64,000 bases of DNA from the NCBI RefSeq assembly GCF_022014495.1, contig NZ_JAKLSQ010000003.1, positions 162,575 through 226,574 on the forward strand. The letters run 5' to 3'. Shown here in pieces: positions 34,155-42,961 of the stretch (the stretch's first letter is position 1; every line of letters starts with the position of its first letter). The translations under genes were made by a program, and so were the position numbers. The notes beneath the pieces were generated by a model. That model was not told the DNA's origin and made no database searches. It saw only the letters and a program-made list of their open reading frames with translations. The stretch is from Sandaracinobacteroides sayramensis (GTDB lineage: Bacteria; Pseudomonadota; Alphaproteobacteria; Sphingomonadales; Sphingomonadaceae).

Positions 34155-35453
34155 ATGGACCGTCGGACTTTGATGGGGATGATCGGCGTGGGCGTTGCCT
34201 CCGCCGCGCTTCCGGCAGCGGCGGCGCTGTCGAAGCCGGGCCGGGCTCCGCGCGGGTTCCTGTGGGGAACGGCCGGAGCGGCATATCAGGTCGAGGGTGG
34301 CAACGTCGCAAGCGACCTCTGGGTTTTGGAGCAGTTGAAGACGCCTCTGTTCGCCGAGCCGTCGGGCGACGCCTGCGATGTCTATCATCGCTATGAAGAG
34401 GATCTGGCGCTGGTGGCGCGGCTGGGCTTCAACTGCCACCGGCTGGGAATCGAATGGTCCCGCATCGAGCCGGAACGGGGGCAGGTTTCCGAGGCGGAGC
34501 TCGCCTATTACCGGCGTCTGCTGCAGGCCTGCGTGCGCCACGGGCTCAAGCCGGTCGTCACCTTCTCGCACTTCACGGTTCCACGCTGGGTCGCAGCCAG
34601 CGGCGGTTTCAAGGATCCGGCGAACGTCGAGGCTTTCGCGGCGCATTGCGCCCGCCTGACCAGGGCAATGGGGGAGCTGATCCACCTCGCCGCCACGTTC
34701 AACGAGCCGAATCTTTCCACAGTCGTCCGCTGGAGCGGGCTTGGCGAGAAAATCCGCCCGTTCATCGAAAGCATCCAGAAGGCGGCCGGCGCCTCGCAGA
34801 ATGCCCCGAACTGGAGTTCGCCCATGCTGGGGGGAGAATCGCATTTCGATGGCATCGTCGCGGCGCACAGCCGCGCCATCGAGGCGATCCGCGAGGCGGG
34901 TGGGCGCTTCCCGGTCGGCTTGACCCTGGCGCTGCCCTCGGACACGGCGGCTGGGGGTGACGATGGCCCGCTGAAACGCAAACAGGCCGAGATGATGGAC
35001 CGCTGGCTCGCCGCGCCGGGGGATTTCATCGGCGTGCAGACCTATACGAGCACCCCGGTCGGCCCCGAAGGCGATCTGCCACCGCCGCCGGGCACCGAGT
35101 TGACGCAGATGGGCTATCCGTTCACCCCGGACGCCGTGGAAGGCGCGGTGCGGATGGTCGCTGCGCGCACATCGAAGCCGATCTACATCACCGAAAATGG
35201 CGTGGCGACCGAGGACGACAGCCGCCGCATCGCCTATATCGACGGCGCGATAGCCGGCGTCCAGCGGCTGCTGGCCGATGGAATCGATCTTCGCGGCTAT
35301 ATCCACTGGTCACTGCTGGACAATTGGGAATGGATGCACGGCTACAAGCCGAAATTCGGGCTGGTCGCTGTCGACAGGAAGAGCTTCAGGCGAACGCCCA
35401 AGCCATCGGCCGCGCATCTGGGCGCCATCGCCCGGCGCGGGGGGCTGGCATGA
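34155..35453 (+). CDS. Beta-glycosidase, GH1 family, exported
   Basis: 432 aa. Twin-arginine-type leader (MDRRTLMGMIGVGVASAALP) indicates export, unusual for GH1 enzymes, which are mostly cytosolic. The acid/base glutamate is in TFNEPN (near residue 184) and the nucleophile in YITENG (near 346). RGFLWGTAGAAYQVEGG is the canonical N-terminal signature. Hydrolyses beta-glucosides, galactosides or related sugars. The stop overlaps the esterase gene (ATGA). Confidence 0.93.
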   Translation: MDRRTLMGMIGVGVASAALPAAAALSKPGRAPRGFLWGTAGAAYQVEGGNVASDLWVLEQLKTPLFAEPSGDACDVYHRYEEDLALVARLGFNCHRLGIEWSRIEPERGQVSEAELAYYRRLLQACVRHGLKPVVTFSHFTVPRWVAASGGFKDPANVEAFAAHCARLTRAMGELIHLAATFNEPNLSTVVRWSGLGEKIRPFIESIQKAAGASQNAPNWSSPMLGGESHFDGIVAAHSRAIEAIREAGGRFPVGLTLALPSDTAAGGDDGPLKRKQAEMMDRWLAAPGDFIGVQTYTSTPVGPEGDLPPPPGTELTQMGYPFTPDAVEGAVRMVAARTSKPIYITENGVATEDDSRRIAYIDGAIAGVQRLLADGIDLRGYIHWSLLDNWEWMHGYKPKFGLVAVDRKSFRRTPKPSAAHLGAIARRGGLA

Positions 35454-36406
35454 GACGGGGTGTCGGCGCGATCCTCGCGCCCGGCCTCAGCTTGCTGCTG
35501 GCGGCTGCGGCACCGGCGCCTTTGGTTGCCCCGCCACCGGCTGCGACCTTGCCGGCGGATTGGGCCTCGGCGCCCGCAATAGCGCTATGGCCCGAAGGCC
35601 ATCTGCCGGACGTGCAGCCGAAACCGCCGCTGGCGATGCCGAACCTGCCCCAGGTCTTTGTTCAGGCGGTCGCGGAGCCTGGCCTGCGCCTGTTCCGGCC
35701 AGAGAAGCCCAATGGACGCGCCATCCTCGCCATCCCCGGCGGCGGCTATTTCTTCGTTTCGGTCGGCAACGAGGGTGTCGACGTGGCGCGCAAGTTCAAC
35801 CGGCTGGGCTACACCGTCTATGTGCTGACCTATCGTCTCCCCGGTGAGGGCTGGGCCGATAGGGCCGACGTGCCGCTGCAGGACGCCCGCCGGGCCGTCC
35901 GCCTGATGAAGTCGCGCGCGGCGATCGACGGTTTCAATGCCGAGCGGATCGCCGTGCTCGGCTTCTCCGCCGGCGGGCATCTTGCTGCCACGCTGGCAAC
36001 GGACGACAGCGCCGATGTGCCTTCCGATGCCGTGGACAGGCTGAGCGCAAGGCCGCAGGCGGTCGGTCTCATATATCCGGTGATCACGATGGGCGAAAAG
36101 GCGAACGCCCCCAGCCGGCTGCTGCTGCTGGGGCGTGAACCGTCAGCGGCACTGGTGAACCGCCGTTCGGCGGAGCGGCATGCGGGAGCCGACACCCCGC
36201 CCCTGTTCCTGTTCCATTCGGTCGACGACACCACCGTTCCGGTGGAGAACAGCCAGATGATGTTCGAGGCGATGCGGTCGGCGAAGCGGCCGGTGGAGAT
36301 GCATCTGGTGCAGGAAGGCGGCCATGGCTATGGCACCGGCTTCCAGGGCACGCCTTCCGCCATGTGGCCCGAGCTTTTCCACGCCTGGCTCAGCCGCCAG
36401 CCCTGA
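35450..36406 (+). CDS. Secreted alpha/beta-hydrolase esterase (acetyl-xylan-esterase-like)
   Basis: 318 aa with a signal peptide (MRRGVGAILAPGLSLLLAAA). Oxyanion loop IPGGGYFF, nucleophile elbow GFSAGGHLAA, acid VDDTTVPVEN, and His in EGGHGYGTG. This pattern is common in BD-FAE/acetylxylan-type esterases that strip acetyl groups from glycans. It is coupled to GH1 by a 4-bp overlap; its 3' end overlaps the convergent GH20 gene by 17 bp. Confidence 0.85.
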   Translation: MRRGVGAILAPGLSLLLAAAAPAPLVAPPPAATLPADWASAPAIALWPEGHLPDVQPKPPLAMPNLPQVFVQAVAEPGLRLFRPEKPNGRAILAIPGGGYFFVSVGNEGVDVARKFNRLGYTVYVLTYRLPGEGWADRADVPLQDARRAVRLMKSRAAIDGFNAERIAVLGFSAGGHLAATLATDDSADVPSDAVDRLSARPQAVGLIYPVITMGEKANAPSRLLLLGREPSAALVNRRSAERHAGADTPPLFLFHSVDDTTVPVENSQMMFEAMRSAKRPVEMHLVQEGGHGYGTGFQGTPSAMWPELFHAWLSRQP

Positions 36407-38564
36407 CCGCCGCCTCCAGCAGCACCTCCAGGCCCGGCCCGATCTTCAGGATCAGGTCGGCCGGAGGCTGTTGGGAAATGAACGGATCAAAGGGCCGCCA
36501 CGACGCAGCCTCTTGTTTCCGCAGCGTTTCCAGCAGCGCCCGGCCCTCTGCCGCGCGGCTTGCCGCGAGTGGTTCGCCGGCGTCCAGCGCGGCGACCGCA
36601 TCCAGCCCCAGCTTCGCCAATGCGGCCAGTTGAGCGGAGGTCGGAAGCGCTTCTTCAAGCATTGGATGGCCCTTGGCCAGCGCCTTGAAGCGCGTATCAT
36701 TGGCCTGCCATATGGCGAGGCGAGCCGCCAGTTGCGGCGCCAGCGCGCGCTCTCCGGCCGCGAGCCTTTTCGCCTCGGCGGTGAAGCGCCGCGCCACGAG
36801 GCTGTCCACCGGGGCGGCATCCGCCGGTGCGTTCAGCGATTGCACGATGGTCTTGCCCGCCAGCATGGCGCGGATGCGATGGTCGTGCGCCATGTTGCGG
36901 ACAGGCCCGGCCACTTCCAGCAGTGTCGCCAGCGCCTCGGGATCGGCCGGCGCCAGCCGTTCGATCATCCGCGTCCGCGCCGACACATTGCGCACGCCGG
37001 AGGCGGACAATTGCGCCGAAACCACTGTCAGGCGCGCGTACATGTCGTCAATGTCGCGGACGGAACGGTTCGACCAGAAGCGTTCCGCCAGCGCCGCCGC
37101 CCGCGGCCAGAGCTGATGGTCGATCAACTCGTCCGTCGCTATCTCCCCCCAGAGCGCCATCTCGCCCCCCAGAAGGTTCCGCTCCTGCTCAGGCGTGAGC
37201 GGCGCCCTGGGCCGATCCACCTGGGCATCGGCCACCATCGCCGCCAGAAGCGGGCTCAGCTTGCGAAGCGTCGCGGCATGATCCGGCGTCAGCCCCGCTC
37301 CCGACGTCTGGGCCGGATCCAGCGCATAATGATACTCGGCCGGCATCAGCAGGTTCAGATAATAGCCCGCGGACATCAAGGTGGGGTGGTTGCCGGCCGT
37401 CGCATTCGCCATGGCGTTCGATGTCTGCCAGGCCTGAACCACCACATTCTTGTCGACTCCTGCGGCGGCCATCTCTTCCCAGCCGATCATGGTCTTGCCT
37501 TGAGCCTTCAGGATCCGCCCTGCCCTGCGTGCGAACCAGCTTTCCACGGCATGCTGGTCGGCGAGACCTTCCCTTGCTATCCATTCCGTCATGCCGGGCG
37601 CATCCTTCCAGACCCCGGCGCTGACCTCGTCTCCGCCGGCGTGGAAATGCGGATCGGGAAACAGAGCCGCCATTTCCGCGAACAGCCCTTCCAGAAAGCG
37701 CCACATGGCCGGCGAAGCCGGGTTGAGGGCAGCCGCCTTCAGGCCCGGGATCGGCGACTGCACCAGCACGCCGATTTCAGGATAAGCCTCCACCATGGCG
37801 CGGCTATGGCCGGGCACGTCGAACTCGGGAATGATCCGCACGCCCCGCGCTTCGGCATAGCCGATCAATTCGCGGATGTCGGCCTGCGTGTAGAAAGGGC
37901 CGCCGGCGTTCAGCCTGGGATAGCGGCGGCTTTCCACGCGGAAACCCTGGTCGTCGGAGAGATGCAGATGCAGCGTGTTCAGCTTCACACGCTCCATGGC
38001 GTCGATCTGGCGCTTCAGCGTCTCGATGGAAATGAAGTTCCGGGCCGGATCCAGCAACACACCGCGCCACGCAAAACGCGGTTTGTCGTCGATGCGTTGC
38101 AGCGGAATCCGGATCCCGTCGGGGGACAGGCCAACCAGTTGCCGAAGCGTCGCCAGCGCCCGCAAGGCCCCGGTCGACCCGTCCGCCTCGATCGCCACGC
38201 CATCGGCGCGGACCTCCAACCGATAAGCTTCCCCCCGGTCGGCCGCGTTTTCCGTCTGGAGGCAGCCGATGCGCAAGGGCACCGGCGCACCCGCCTGAAG
38301 CCGCAGGCCGGTCTGCCTGTCGACGTCGGACTGAAAGCGCCGGGCCGCGGCATCCAGCTTCTCCGCAGGCCCGCAGCCCTTCCATTGAACCAGGAACGGG
38401 CCGGAGACGCCGAGCTTTTCGCCATTCGGAGAAACGGCAATCGCATGCGGCATGGGCATCAGCGCCGAAGACGCCATGGCGGAGGTGGAAACTCCCAACG
38501 CCAATGCAGCGGACATGCTGCGCAGCAAAGGCCATTTACAAGCCAATCTGTTTGCAAGATGCAT
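36390..38564 (-). CDS. Beta-N-acetylhexosaminidase, GH20 family
   Basis: About 724 aa. GH20b domain N-terminal, then the catalytic TIM barrel with the Asp-Glu pair in FHAGGDEVSAG and upstream MERVKLNTLHLHLSDDQGF. Cleaves terminal GlcNAc/GalNAc. Start 38564 (MHLANRLACKWPLLRS then SMSAALALGVSTSAMA) gives a signal peptide with a basic n-region; the alternative ATG 38516 (MSAALALG) would leave the operator at 38536-38557 upstream rather than inside the gene but lacks a basic n-region. The C-terminal region after the barrel is helical. Confidence 0.9.
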   Translation of the reverse strand: MHLANRLACKWPLLRSMSAALALGVSTSAMASSALMPMPHAIAVSPNGEKLGVSGPFLVQWKGCGPAEKLDAAARRFQSDVDRQTGLRLQAGAPVPLRIGCLQTENAADRGEAYRLEVRADGVAIEADGSTGALRALATLRQLVGLSPDGIRIPLQRIDDKPRFAWRGVLLDPARNFISIETLKRQIDAMERVKLNTLHLHLSDDQGFRVESRRYPRLNAGGPFYTQADIRELIGYAEARGVRIIPEFDVPGHSRAMVEAYPEIGVLVQSPIPGLKAAALNPASPAMWRFLEGLFAEMAALFPDPHFHAGGDEVSAGVWKDAPGMTEWIAREGLADQHAVESWFARRAGRILKAQGKTMIGWEEMAAAGVDKNVVVQAWQTSNAMANATAGNHPTLMSAGYYLNLLMPAEYHYALDPAQTSGAGLTPDHAATLRKLSPLLAAMVADAQVDRPRAPLTPEQERNLLGGEMALWGEIATDELIDHQLWPRAAALAERFWSNRSVRDIDDMYARLTVVSAQLSASGVRNVSARTRMIERLAPADPEALATLLEVAGPVRNMAHDHRIRAMLAGKTIVQSLNAPADAAPVDSLVARRFTAEAKRLAAGERALAPQLAARLAIWQANDTRFKALAKGHPMLEEALPTSAQLAALAKLGLDAVAALDAGEPLAASRAAEGRALLETLRKQEAASWRPFDPFISQQPPADLILKIGPGLEVLLEAAVRAGG
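38536..38557. promoter_or_regulatory. Operator-like palindrome 3 (GH20 / small secreted protein)
   Basis: TTACAAGC-CAATCT-GTTTGCAA: same 8-6-8 design with six of eight arm positions paired. It is near the 5' ends of the divergent GH20 and small-protein genes. Confidence 0.6.
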
Positions 38565-38622
38565 GGCGCGGACCGGCCCGTCAGACTGGATGGCCGGCAA
38601 TGCGATTCGGGAGGAGTATCCG

Positions 38623-38922
38623 ATGCGGAACATTGTTCTGGCCCTTTTCATTGCCGCTTCTGCGGTTCCGGTGGCGGCCGAGCCGGCTCCATCAGGCGCG
38701 GCGGCGGCCGGGAAACTGTCGGCAGACACGTCGATCGAAACGATCGCTGCCAGTCCGGCCGGCAGAACGGTGCTCGATGCGCAACTGCCTTCGCTGACGG
38801 CGCATCCCATGTATGAGGCGTTCAAGGCGATGAGCCTTCGGCAACTGCAGCCGATTTCGAACGGGGCGATTTCGGCCGAGGCGCTCGAAAAGGTCGACGC
38901 TGCGCTGAAGGCGTTGCCATGA
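38623..38922 (+). CDS. Small secreted protein of the carbohydrate locus
   Basis: 99 aa from ATG 38623, with a GGGAGGAG ribosome-binding site. Signal peptide MRNIVLALFIAASAVPVAA, then a short alanine-rich mature chain (AGKLSADTSIETIAASPAG; LRQLQPISNGAISAEALEKV). No cysteine and no recognised family. Divergent from GH20 across the shared operator-like site and convergent with GH3. Function unknown; co-location suggests a role in glycan use or surface assembly. Confidence 0.7.
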   Translation: MRNIVLALFIAASAVPVAAEPAPSGAAAAGKLSADTSIETIAASPAGRTVLDAQLPSLTAHPMYEAFKAMSLRQLQPISNGAISAEALEKVDAALKALP

Positions 38923-38927
38923 AAGAA

Positions 38928-38958
38928 GCCCGGCTCTCCGATCCGTGGAGAGCCGGGC
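38928..38958. terminator. Bidirectional hairpin terminator
   Basis: GCCCGGCTCTCC and GGAGAGCCGGGC form a perfect 12-bp stem with a 7-base loop between two convergent genes. The flanks carry short T-runs on each strand (CCTTTC on plus, TTCTTTC on minus), consistent with terminating both genes. Confidence 0.8.
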
Positions 38959-38964
38959 GGCCTT

Positions 38965-41217
38965 TCACCGGCGACGATCCTGCGCGGCAGCGTTCAGGAA
39001 GACACTGCCCGACAGTTCCGGCTCACCGGCCGATTTCCCGATGAAGAAGCGGTAATCGCCTGCGGGACGCGCCCATTTGCCGGCGCTCTCGTCATAGGAC
39101 AGCAGCACCCACGTATCCGCCTCGATGGTGACGGTGCGCGATTCGCCCGGCTTCAGCTGCACTCGTGCCCAGCCGGCAAGCCGAATGCTGCGGCCTGGGG
39201 GAGCAACATAGAGCTGGGCGACTTCCAGGCCCTCGCGCTTGCCGGTATTGCGGATGGTGGCCGTGACTTTCAGCGTCTGCCCGCCGGTCTGCTTGAGGCC
39301 GGAATAGTCGAAGCTGGTGTAGGTCAGCCCGAAGCCGAAGGGAAACAGCGGCTTTTCGCCCTTCAGGTGGAACCAGCGATAACCGACGTCGCTGCCTTCC
39401 ACATAGTCGATCGGGAAGGGATCGTAGCGCACGCCGATGCTCAGCGCCTTTTGCTTGGCCGGGTCGAAGCCGACGATCTTCGGATGCGGCAGCTGCTCCG
39501 TCGAGGCAGGAAAGCTGATCGGCAGGCGGCCGGACGGCGCGACACGACCCGTCAGGATCGAGGCGATGGCATCGCCGCCGCGCTGGCCGCTGAACCAGGC
39601 CTGCAGCACACCCCCGACCTTGCCGAGCCATGGCATCGCCACGGGATTGCCCGTCTGCAGCACGACCACGGTGCGCGGGTTGGCCCCGGCGACCGCTGCG
39701 ATCATGTCGTCCTGTCCCCAGGGCAGCGACAGGTCGGCGTGGTCGATTCCCTCCATTTCCGTCTTCACCGCGTAGACGATGGCGACGTCGGCCGAAGCGG
39801 CCAGCGCGGCCGCGCGCGCCGGATTGCTGCCATCGTCGAACTGGATCTCGGCATTGGGCAGCGCGGCGGCAAGCGCCTTGAGCGGGGAAGCCAGGCTGTA
39901 GGACGGCGCCATCAGCGCGCTCAGCGGATGGGTTCCCTCGGGCGCGTCGCGATAGACGCCGCCCCAGGGAATCACCTGGGAAGAGCCGCCGCCGATAGGC
40001 ACGCCCTTGTCCGCATGGCGGCCGATCACCACAATCTTGCGGGCGGTCGCCGCCAGCGGCAGGATACCGTCGTTCTTCAGCAGCACGATGCCCGCTTCGG
40101 CCAGTGCCTGCGCCCGGGCGGAATGCGCTTCCACCGGGATCTCGCCACCCGGCTTCGCCACCTTCTCCACCGCCCCGACCTCGATCATCGCGCGCACGAT
40201 CCGCCGCGCCATGTCGCGCACCCGCTGCCGTTCGATGCTGCCGTCGCCGACGGCGGCTTCCAGCCCTGCGAAGAAATCCTTGTCCTGCGGGGACTGCTGG
40301 TCCAGCCCGGCGTTCACCGAGGCATGCAGGCTGTGCACGGCCCCCCAGTCGGACATGACCCAGCCCTTGAAGCCCCAGTCGGTCTTCAGCACCTCGTTCA
40401 TCAGCCAGGGATTCTCGCAGGCGTAGAGGCCGTTCACCTTGTTGTAGGCGCACATAGCCGAGGCGGGGCGGCCGTCGCGCACGCCGATCTCGAAGGCGAG
40501 CAGGTCGGATTCGCGCAGCGCCGCTTCCGACATGCGGGCGTCATAGACGAAGCGCCCGGATTCCTGCGGGTTGACGGCATAATGCTTGATCGTGGAGGCG
40601 ACATGATGCGCCTGGATTCCCGCGATCTGCTGCCCTACGAGACGGCCGGCCAGCAGCGGGTCCTCGCCCAGATATTCGAAGTTGCGGCCGTTGCGCGGCT
40701 CGCGCGCCAGATTCACCCCGCCGGCCAGCATGATGTTGATGCCCTTGGCAAAGGCCTCTGCGCCGATGATGTCGCCGGCTTCCAGCGCGGCTTCCGGGCT
40801 GAAGGTCGCGGCGAGCGAAAGCGTGGAGGGAAGCGAGGTCGATTGCTGGCCGGGGCGCAGATAGCCGATGTCGGCGATGCCGAGGCTGGCGTCGGCCTGG
40901 TGCTGCGCGGGGAAGCCGACACGGGGGATCGCAGGCACGAAGCCGGCGGTGCCGATCGACCCTTCCGGCTTATCGATCCGCATCGCTTCGGGAATGAAGG
41001 CGGGCAACGGCACGCCCAGATCCTTGAGGCTTGCACCCGCCCTCGTCCGTGTCAGCGAAATCTGCTCGGCAAGGGTCATGGCATCGACAATCCGATCCGC
41101 CTGCGCATCGATGGTTGCGGCGTTCGCCATGCGTGTGTTTCCCTTTTGCGATTGGCCGGCTGCAGGAATCGCAGACAGCAGCATGATGCCGGCCAGAAGG
41201 CTGGTCGTTCCTTTCAT
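38965..41217 (-). CDS. Beta-glucosidase, GH3 family, secreted
   Basis: 750 aa with signal peptide (MKGTTSLLAGIMLLSAIPAA). GH3 N-terminal barrel with the nucleophile in KGWVMSDWGAVHSL, the GH3 C-terminal alpha/beta domain (VIGRHADKGVPIGGGSSQ), and a fibronectin-III-like tail. Usually hydrolyses beta-glucosides or related glycosides. It is 24 bp downstream of tetR, with a GGGAGGA ribosome-binding site, forming a tetR-GH3 operon. Confidence 0.95.
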   Translation of the reverse strand: MKGTTSLLAGIMLLSAIPAAGQSQKGNTRMANAATIDAQADRIVDAMTLAEQISLTRTRAGASLKDLGVPLPAFIPEAMRIDKPEGSIGTAGFVPAIPRVGFPAQHQADASLGIADIGYLRPGQQSTSLPSTLSLAATFSPEAALEAGDIIGAEAFAKGINIMLAGGVNLAREPRNGRNFEYLGEDPLLAGRLVGQQIAGIQAHHVASTIKHYAVNPQESGRFVYDARMSEAALRESDLLAFEIGVRDGRPASAMCAYNKVNGLYACENPWLMNEVLKTDWGFKGWVMSDWGAVHSLHASVNAGLDQQSPQDKDFFAGLEAAVGDGSIERQRVRDMARRIVRAMIEVGAVEKVAKPGGEIPVEAHSARAQALAEAGIVLLKNDGILPLAATARKIVVIGRHADKGVPIGGGSSQVIPWGGVYRDAPEGTHPLSALMAPSYSLASPLKALAAALPNAEIQFDDGSNPARAAALAASADVAIVYAVKTEMEGIDHADLSLPWGQDDMIAAVAGANPRTVVVLQTGNPVAMPWLGKVGGVLQAWFSGQRGGDAIASILTGRVAPSGRLPISFPASTEQLPHPKIVGFDPAKQKALSIGVRYDPFPIDYVEGSDVGYRWFHLKGEKPLFPFGFGLTYTSFDYSGLKQTGGQTLKVTATIRNTGKREGLEVAQLYVAPPGRSIRLAGWARVQLKPGESRTVTIEADTWVLLSYDESAGKWARPAGDYRFFIGKSAGEPELSGSVFLNAAAQDRRR

Positions 41218-41240
41218 CCTGATCCTCCCTTTTTTGTAGT

Positions 41241-41894
41241 TCAGTCCGTCATTCGGTTTTCTCGCGGCGGTTCGGATTCCTCGCCGAAGTTCAATATTCC
41301 CGTCTGCAGCCCGGCCTCGATCAGCCGGCCCAGCAATGTCACGGCGTCGCTCACCCTCTCGCCGTCGGGCGCCAGCACCTTGGCGACCGACAGCCCCCTT
41401 GCCGACCAGACGACCAGCCGCATGAAGGCCAGCAATTCGCGGGACTGGCCGGACGAGCGCCCGATGTGGGCAAGCGCATCGGCCTCGATCCGCGCCTGGA
41501 TCGGCGCCAGTTGCTTTGCCAGTTCCGGATCGCTGCGGGAGCCCTGCAGGATTTCGAGCACGGCAACGCCCGATGGGCGGCTCAAAGCCTCCCAGGCCAT
41601 CTGCGGATAGTGCGGTATACGGTCCCGCTCATTCTCGATCTGCGCAAGACAGCGGGCATAAAATGCGAGTTCCTCGCGATAGACCTGCTTCACCACGAAG
41701 GTCATCAGGTCCGCCTTGGTGCGGAACTGGTGCAGCATGGCCCCCCGGCTGATTCCCGCCGCTTCGGCAACCATGGTCGTGCTGGTCGCGCCATAGCCAT
41801 GTTCGTGCAGCACCTGGATCGCCGCGGCCAGCAATGCGTCGCAGGTGGCCGCGCTTCGCTCGGCCTGGGTCCGGCGCTTCACCCGTTCGGTCAT
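41241..41894 (-). CDS. TetR-family regulator, probable regulator of the carbohydrate locus
   Basis: 217 aa from ATG 41894 with AGGGGA upstream. The helix-turn-helix reads HGYGATSTTMVAEAAGISRG then AMLHQFRTKADL, the standard TetR N-terminal domain. The C-terminal half is the ligand/dimer domain and is not assignable. It is divergent from the isomerase-like gene across an operator-like palindrome, and co-transcribed with GH3. The proposed control of sites 32351, 34116, 38536 and 41961 is inference from location. Confidence 0.9.
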   Translation of the reverse strand: MTERVKRRTQAERSAATCDALLAAAIQVLHEHGYGATSTTMVAEAAGISRGAMLHQFRTKADLMTFVVKQVYREELAFYARCLAQIENERDRIPHYPQMAWEALSRPSGVAVLEILQGSRSDPELAKQLAPIQARIEADALAHIGRSSGQSRELLAFMRLVVWSARGLSVAKVLAPDGERVSDAVTLLGRLIEAGLQTGILNFGEESEPPRENRMTD

Positions 41895-41936
41895 CCAATC
41901 GTCCCCTAGCAATTCGGCCCTAGCAATCCGGTTAGC

Positions 41937-41964
41937 GCAAGTTCCGCATTTTTGCGGAACTTGC
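41937..41964. promoter_or_regulatory. Inverted repeat upstream of tetR
   Basis: Perfect 12-bp arms GCAAGTTCCGCA / TGCGGAACTTGC around TTTT. Its right end overlaps the first bases of the operator-like site. It could be a hairpin in the tetR leader or a separate operator. Confidence 0.5.
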
Positions 41965-41982
41965 AAGCAAGTTTGACTGCAA
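41961..41982. promoter_or_regulatory. Operator-like palindrome 4 (tetR / isomerase intergenic)
   Basis: TTGCAAGC-AAGTTT-GACTGCAA, same 8-6-8 design (six of eight arm positions paired). It sits between the divergent tetR-GH3 operon and the isomerase-like gene, the classic position for autoregulation by a TetR repressor. Confidence 0.6.
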
Positions 41983-42031
41983 ATGTGTCAGAGCCTATTG
42001 GCCTTGGCAAGAGGGAGATGGGAGGAAGAGA

Positions 42032-42961
42032 ATGAAATTGTTCTTGAATCGGCGACAGATGGCCGTTGGGGTGCTGGGGCTCGCCGCTTGTCGCGCGGCA
42101 GCCCGACCTTCCGCGAACAAGAACCCGCCGGCGCCTCCGCCCCGAATCGGTGTCGGGCTTTACATGATGCGCGAGTTGCTCGCGGCGGATTTCGACAAGG
42201 GGCTGGCCGACATCGCCGGGACCGGTATTACCAGCGTGGAATTCGCCGGCTATTTCGGCCGCAGCGCGGCCCGAATCCGTTCGGCGCTGGCGGCCAACGG
42301 CCTGCGCGGCGTCGGCGCGCACTGCCTGAGGCCGGACATGGCCGAAGCCGAAGTGGCGGAGGCGATCGCCTTCTGCGCGGAAGCCGGCCTGCCCTATGCC
42401 ATCGCGCCCCTGCCGCTCATACCGGCGCTGAAGCTGCCCATCACCTCGCGCGAAGAGGCGCAGGCCGCGGTTCTCAAACTGACCGCCAGCGATTTTCAGC
42501 GAAGCGCCGACATCTTCAACCGCTTCGCAGAGCAGGCCAAACAGGCGGGGGTTCGCTTCGCCTATCACACCCATGGGCTGGACTTCCTGCCCTTCGGCGA
42601 TCGTCACGCCTTCGACATCATGGTCGAGCGAACCGATCCCGCACTCGTCGATTTCGAACTCGATCTTGGGAACAGCATTTCCGCCGGCGTCGACCCCATC
42701 CCACTTCTCGAACGGCTGAAAGGCCGGGTGCCGCTGGCGCATGCGAAGGACTGGCAGCCCGGCTACGCGCCGTCGCCGGTGGACATTCCCGCCTCGGCAC
42801 CGATCGGTCGGGGCAGCATCGATTGGGCGAGGCTGCTCGCCGCGCTCAGAAACACAGGGGTGGCGGACCTGCTGATCGAACAGGAGCAAGCGCCGAAGGC
42901 GGAACTGCTGGAAATCCTGCGCGACAGCCGCATCTATCTGGAAGGCGTGGCCCGCCGCTGA
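42032..42961 (+). CDS. Sugar phosphate isomerase/epimerase-like lipoprotein
   Basis: 309 aa. Leader MKLFLNRRQMAVGVLGLAAC combines an Arg-Arg pair with a lipobox ending at Cys20, pointing to a Tat-exported lipoprotein. The rest is a xylose-isomerase-type TIM barrel (VGVGLYMMREL-like start, FAYHTHGLDF, VDFELDLGNSISAG, LAHAKDW with metal-ligand type residues). Such exported barrels often act on keto-sugars or glycosides rather than phosphates. Convergent with the SGNH gene (28-bp overlap). Confidence 0.8.
   Translation: MKLFLNRRQMAVGVLGLAACRAAARPSANKNPPAPPPRIGVGLYMMRELLAADFDKGLADIAGTGITSVEFAGYFGRSAARIRSALAANGLRGVGAHCLRPDMAEAEVAEAIAFCAEAGLPYAIAPLPLIPALKLPITSREEAQAAVLKLTASDFQRSADIFNRFAEQAKQAGVRFAYHTHGLDFLPFGDRHAFDIMVERTDPALVDFELDLGNSISAGVDPIPLLERLKGRVPLAHAKDWQPGYAPSPVDIPASAPIGRGSIDWARLLAALRNTGVADLLIEQEQAPKAELLEILRDSRIYLEGVARR

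Noticed and set aside
36324-38816. 830-codon open frame on the plus strand
   Set aside because: It is antisense to GH20, has Arg/Pro/His-rich low-information content and no ribosome-binding site; a GC-rich shadow frame.
39367-41610. 747-codon open frame on the plus strand
   Set aside because: Antisense to GH3 and the end of tetR, with no recognisable domain; shadow frame.
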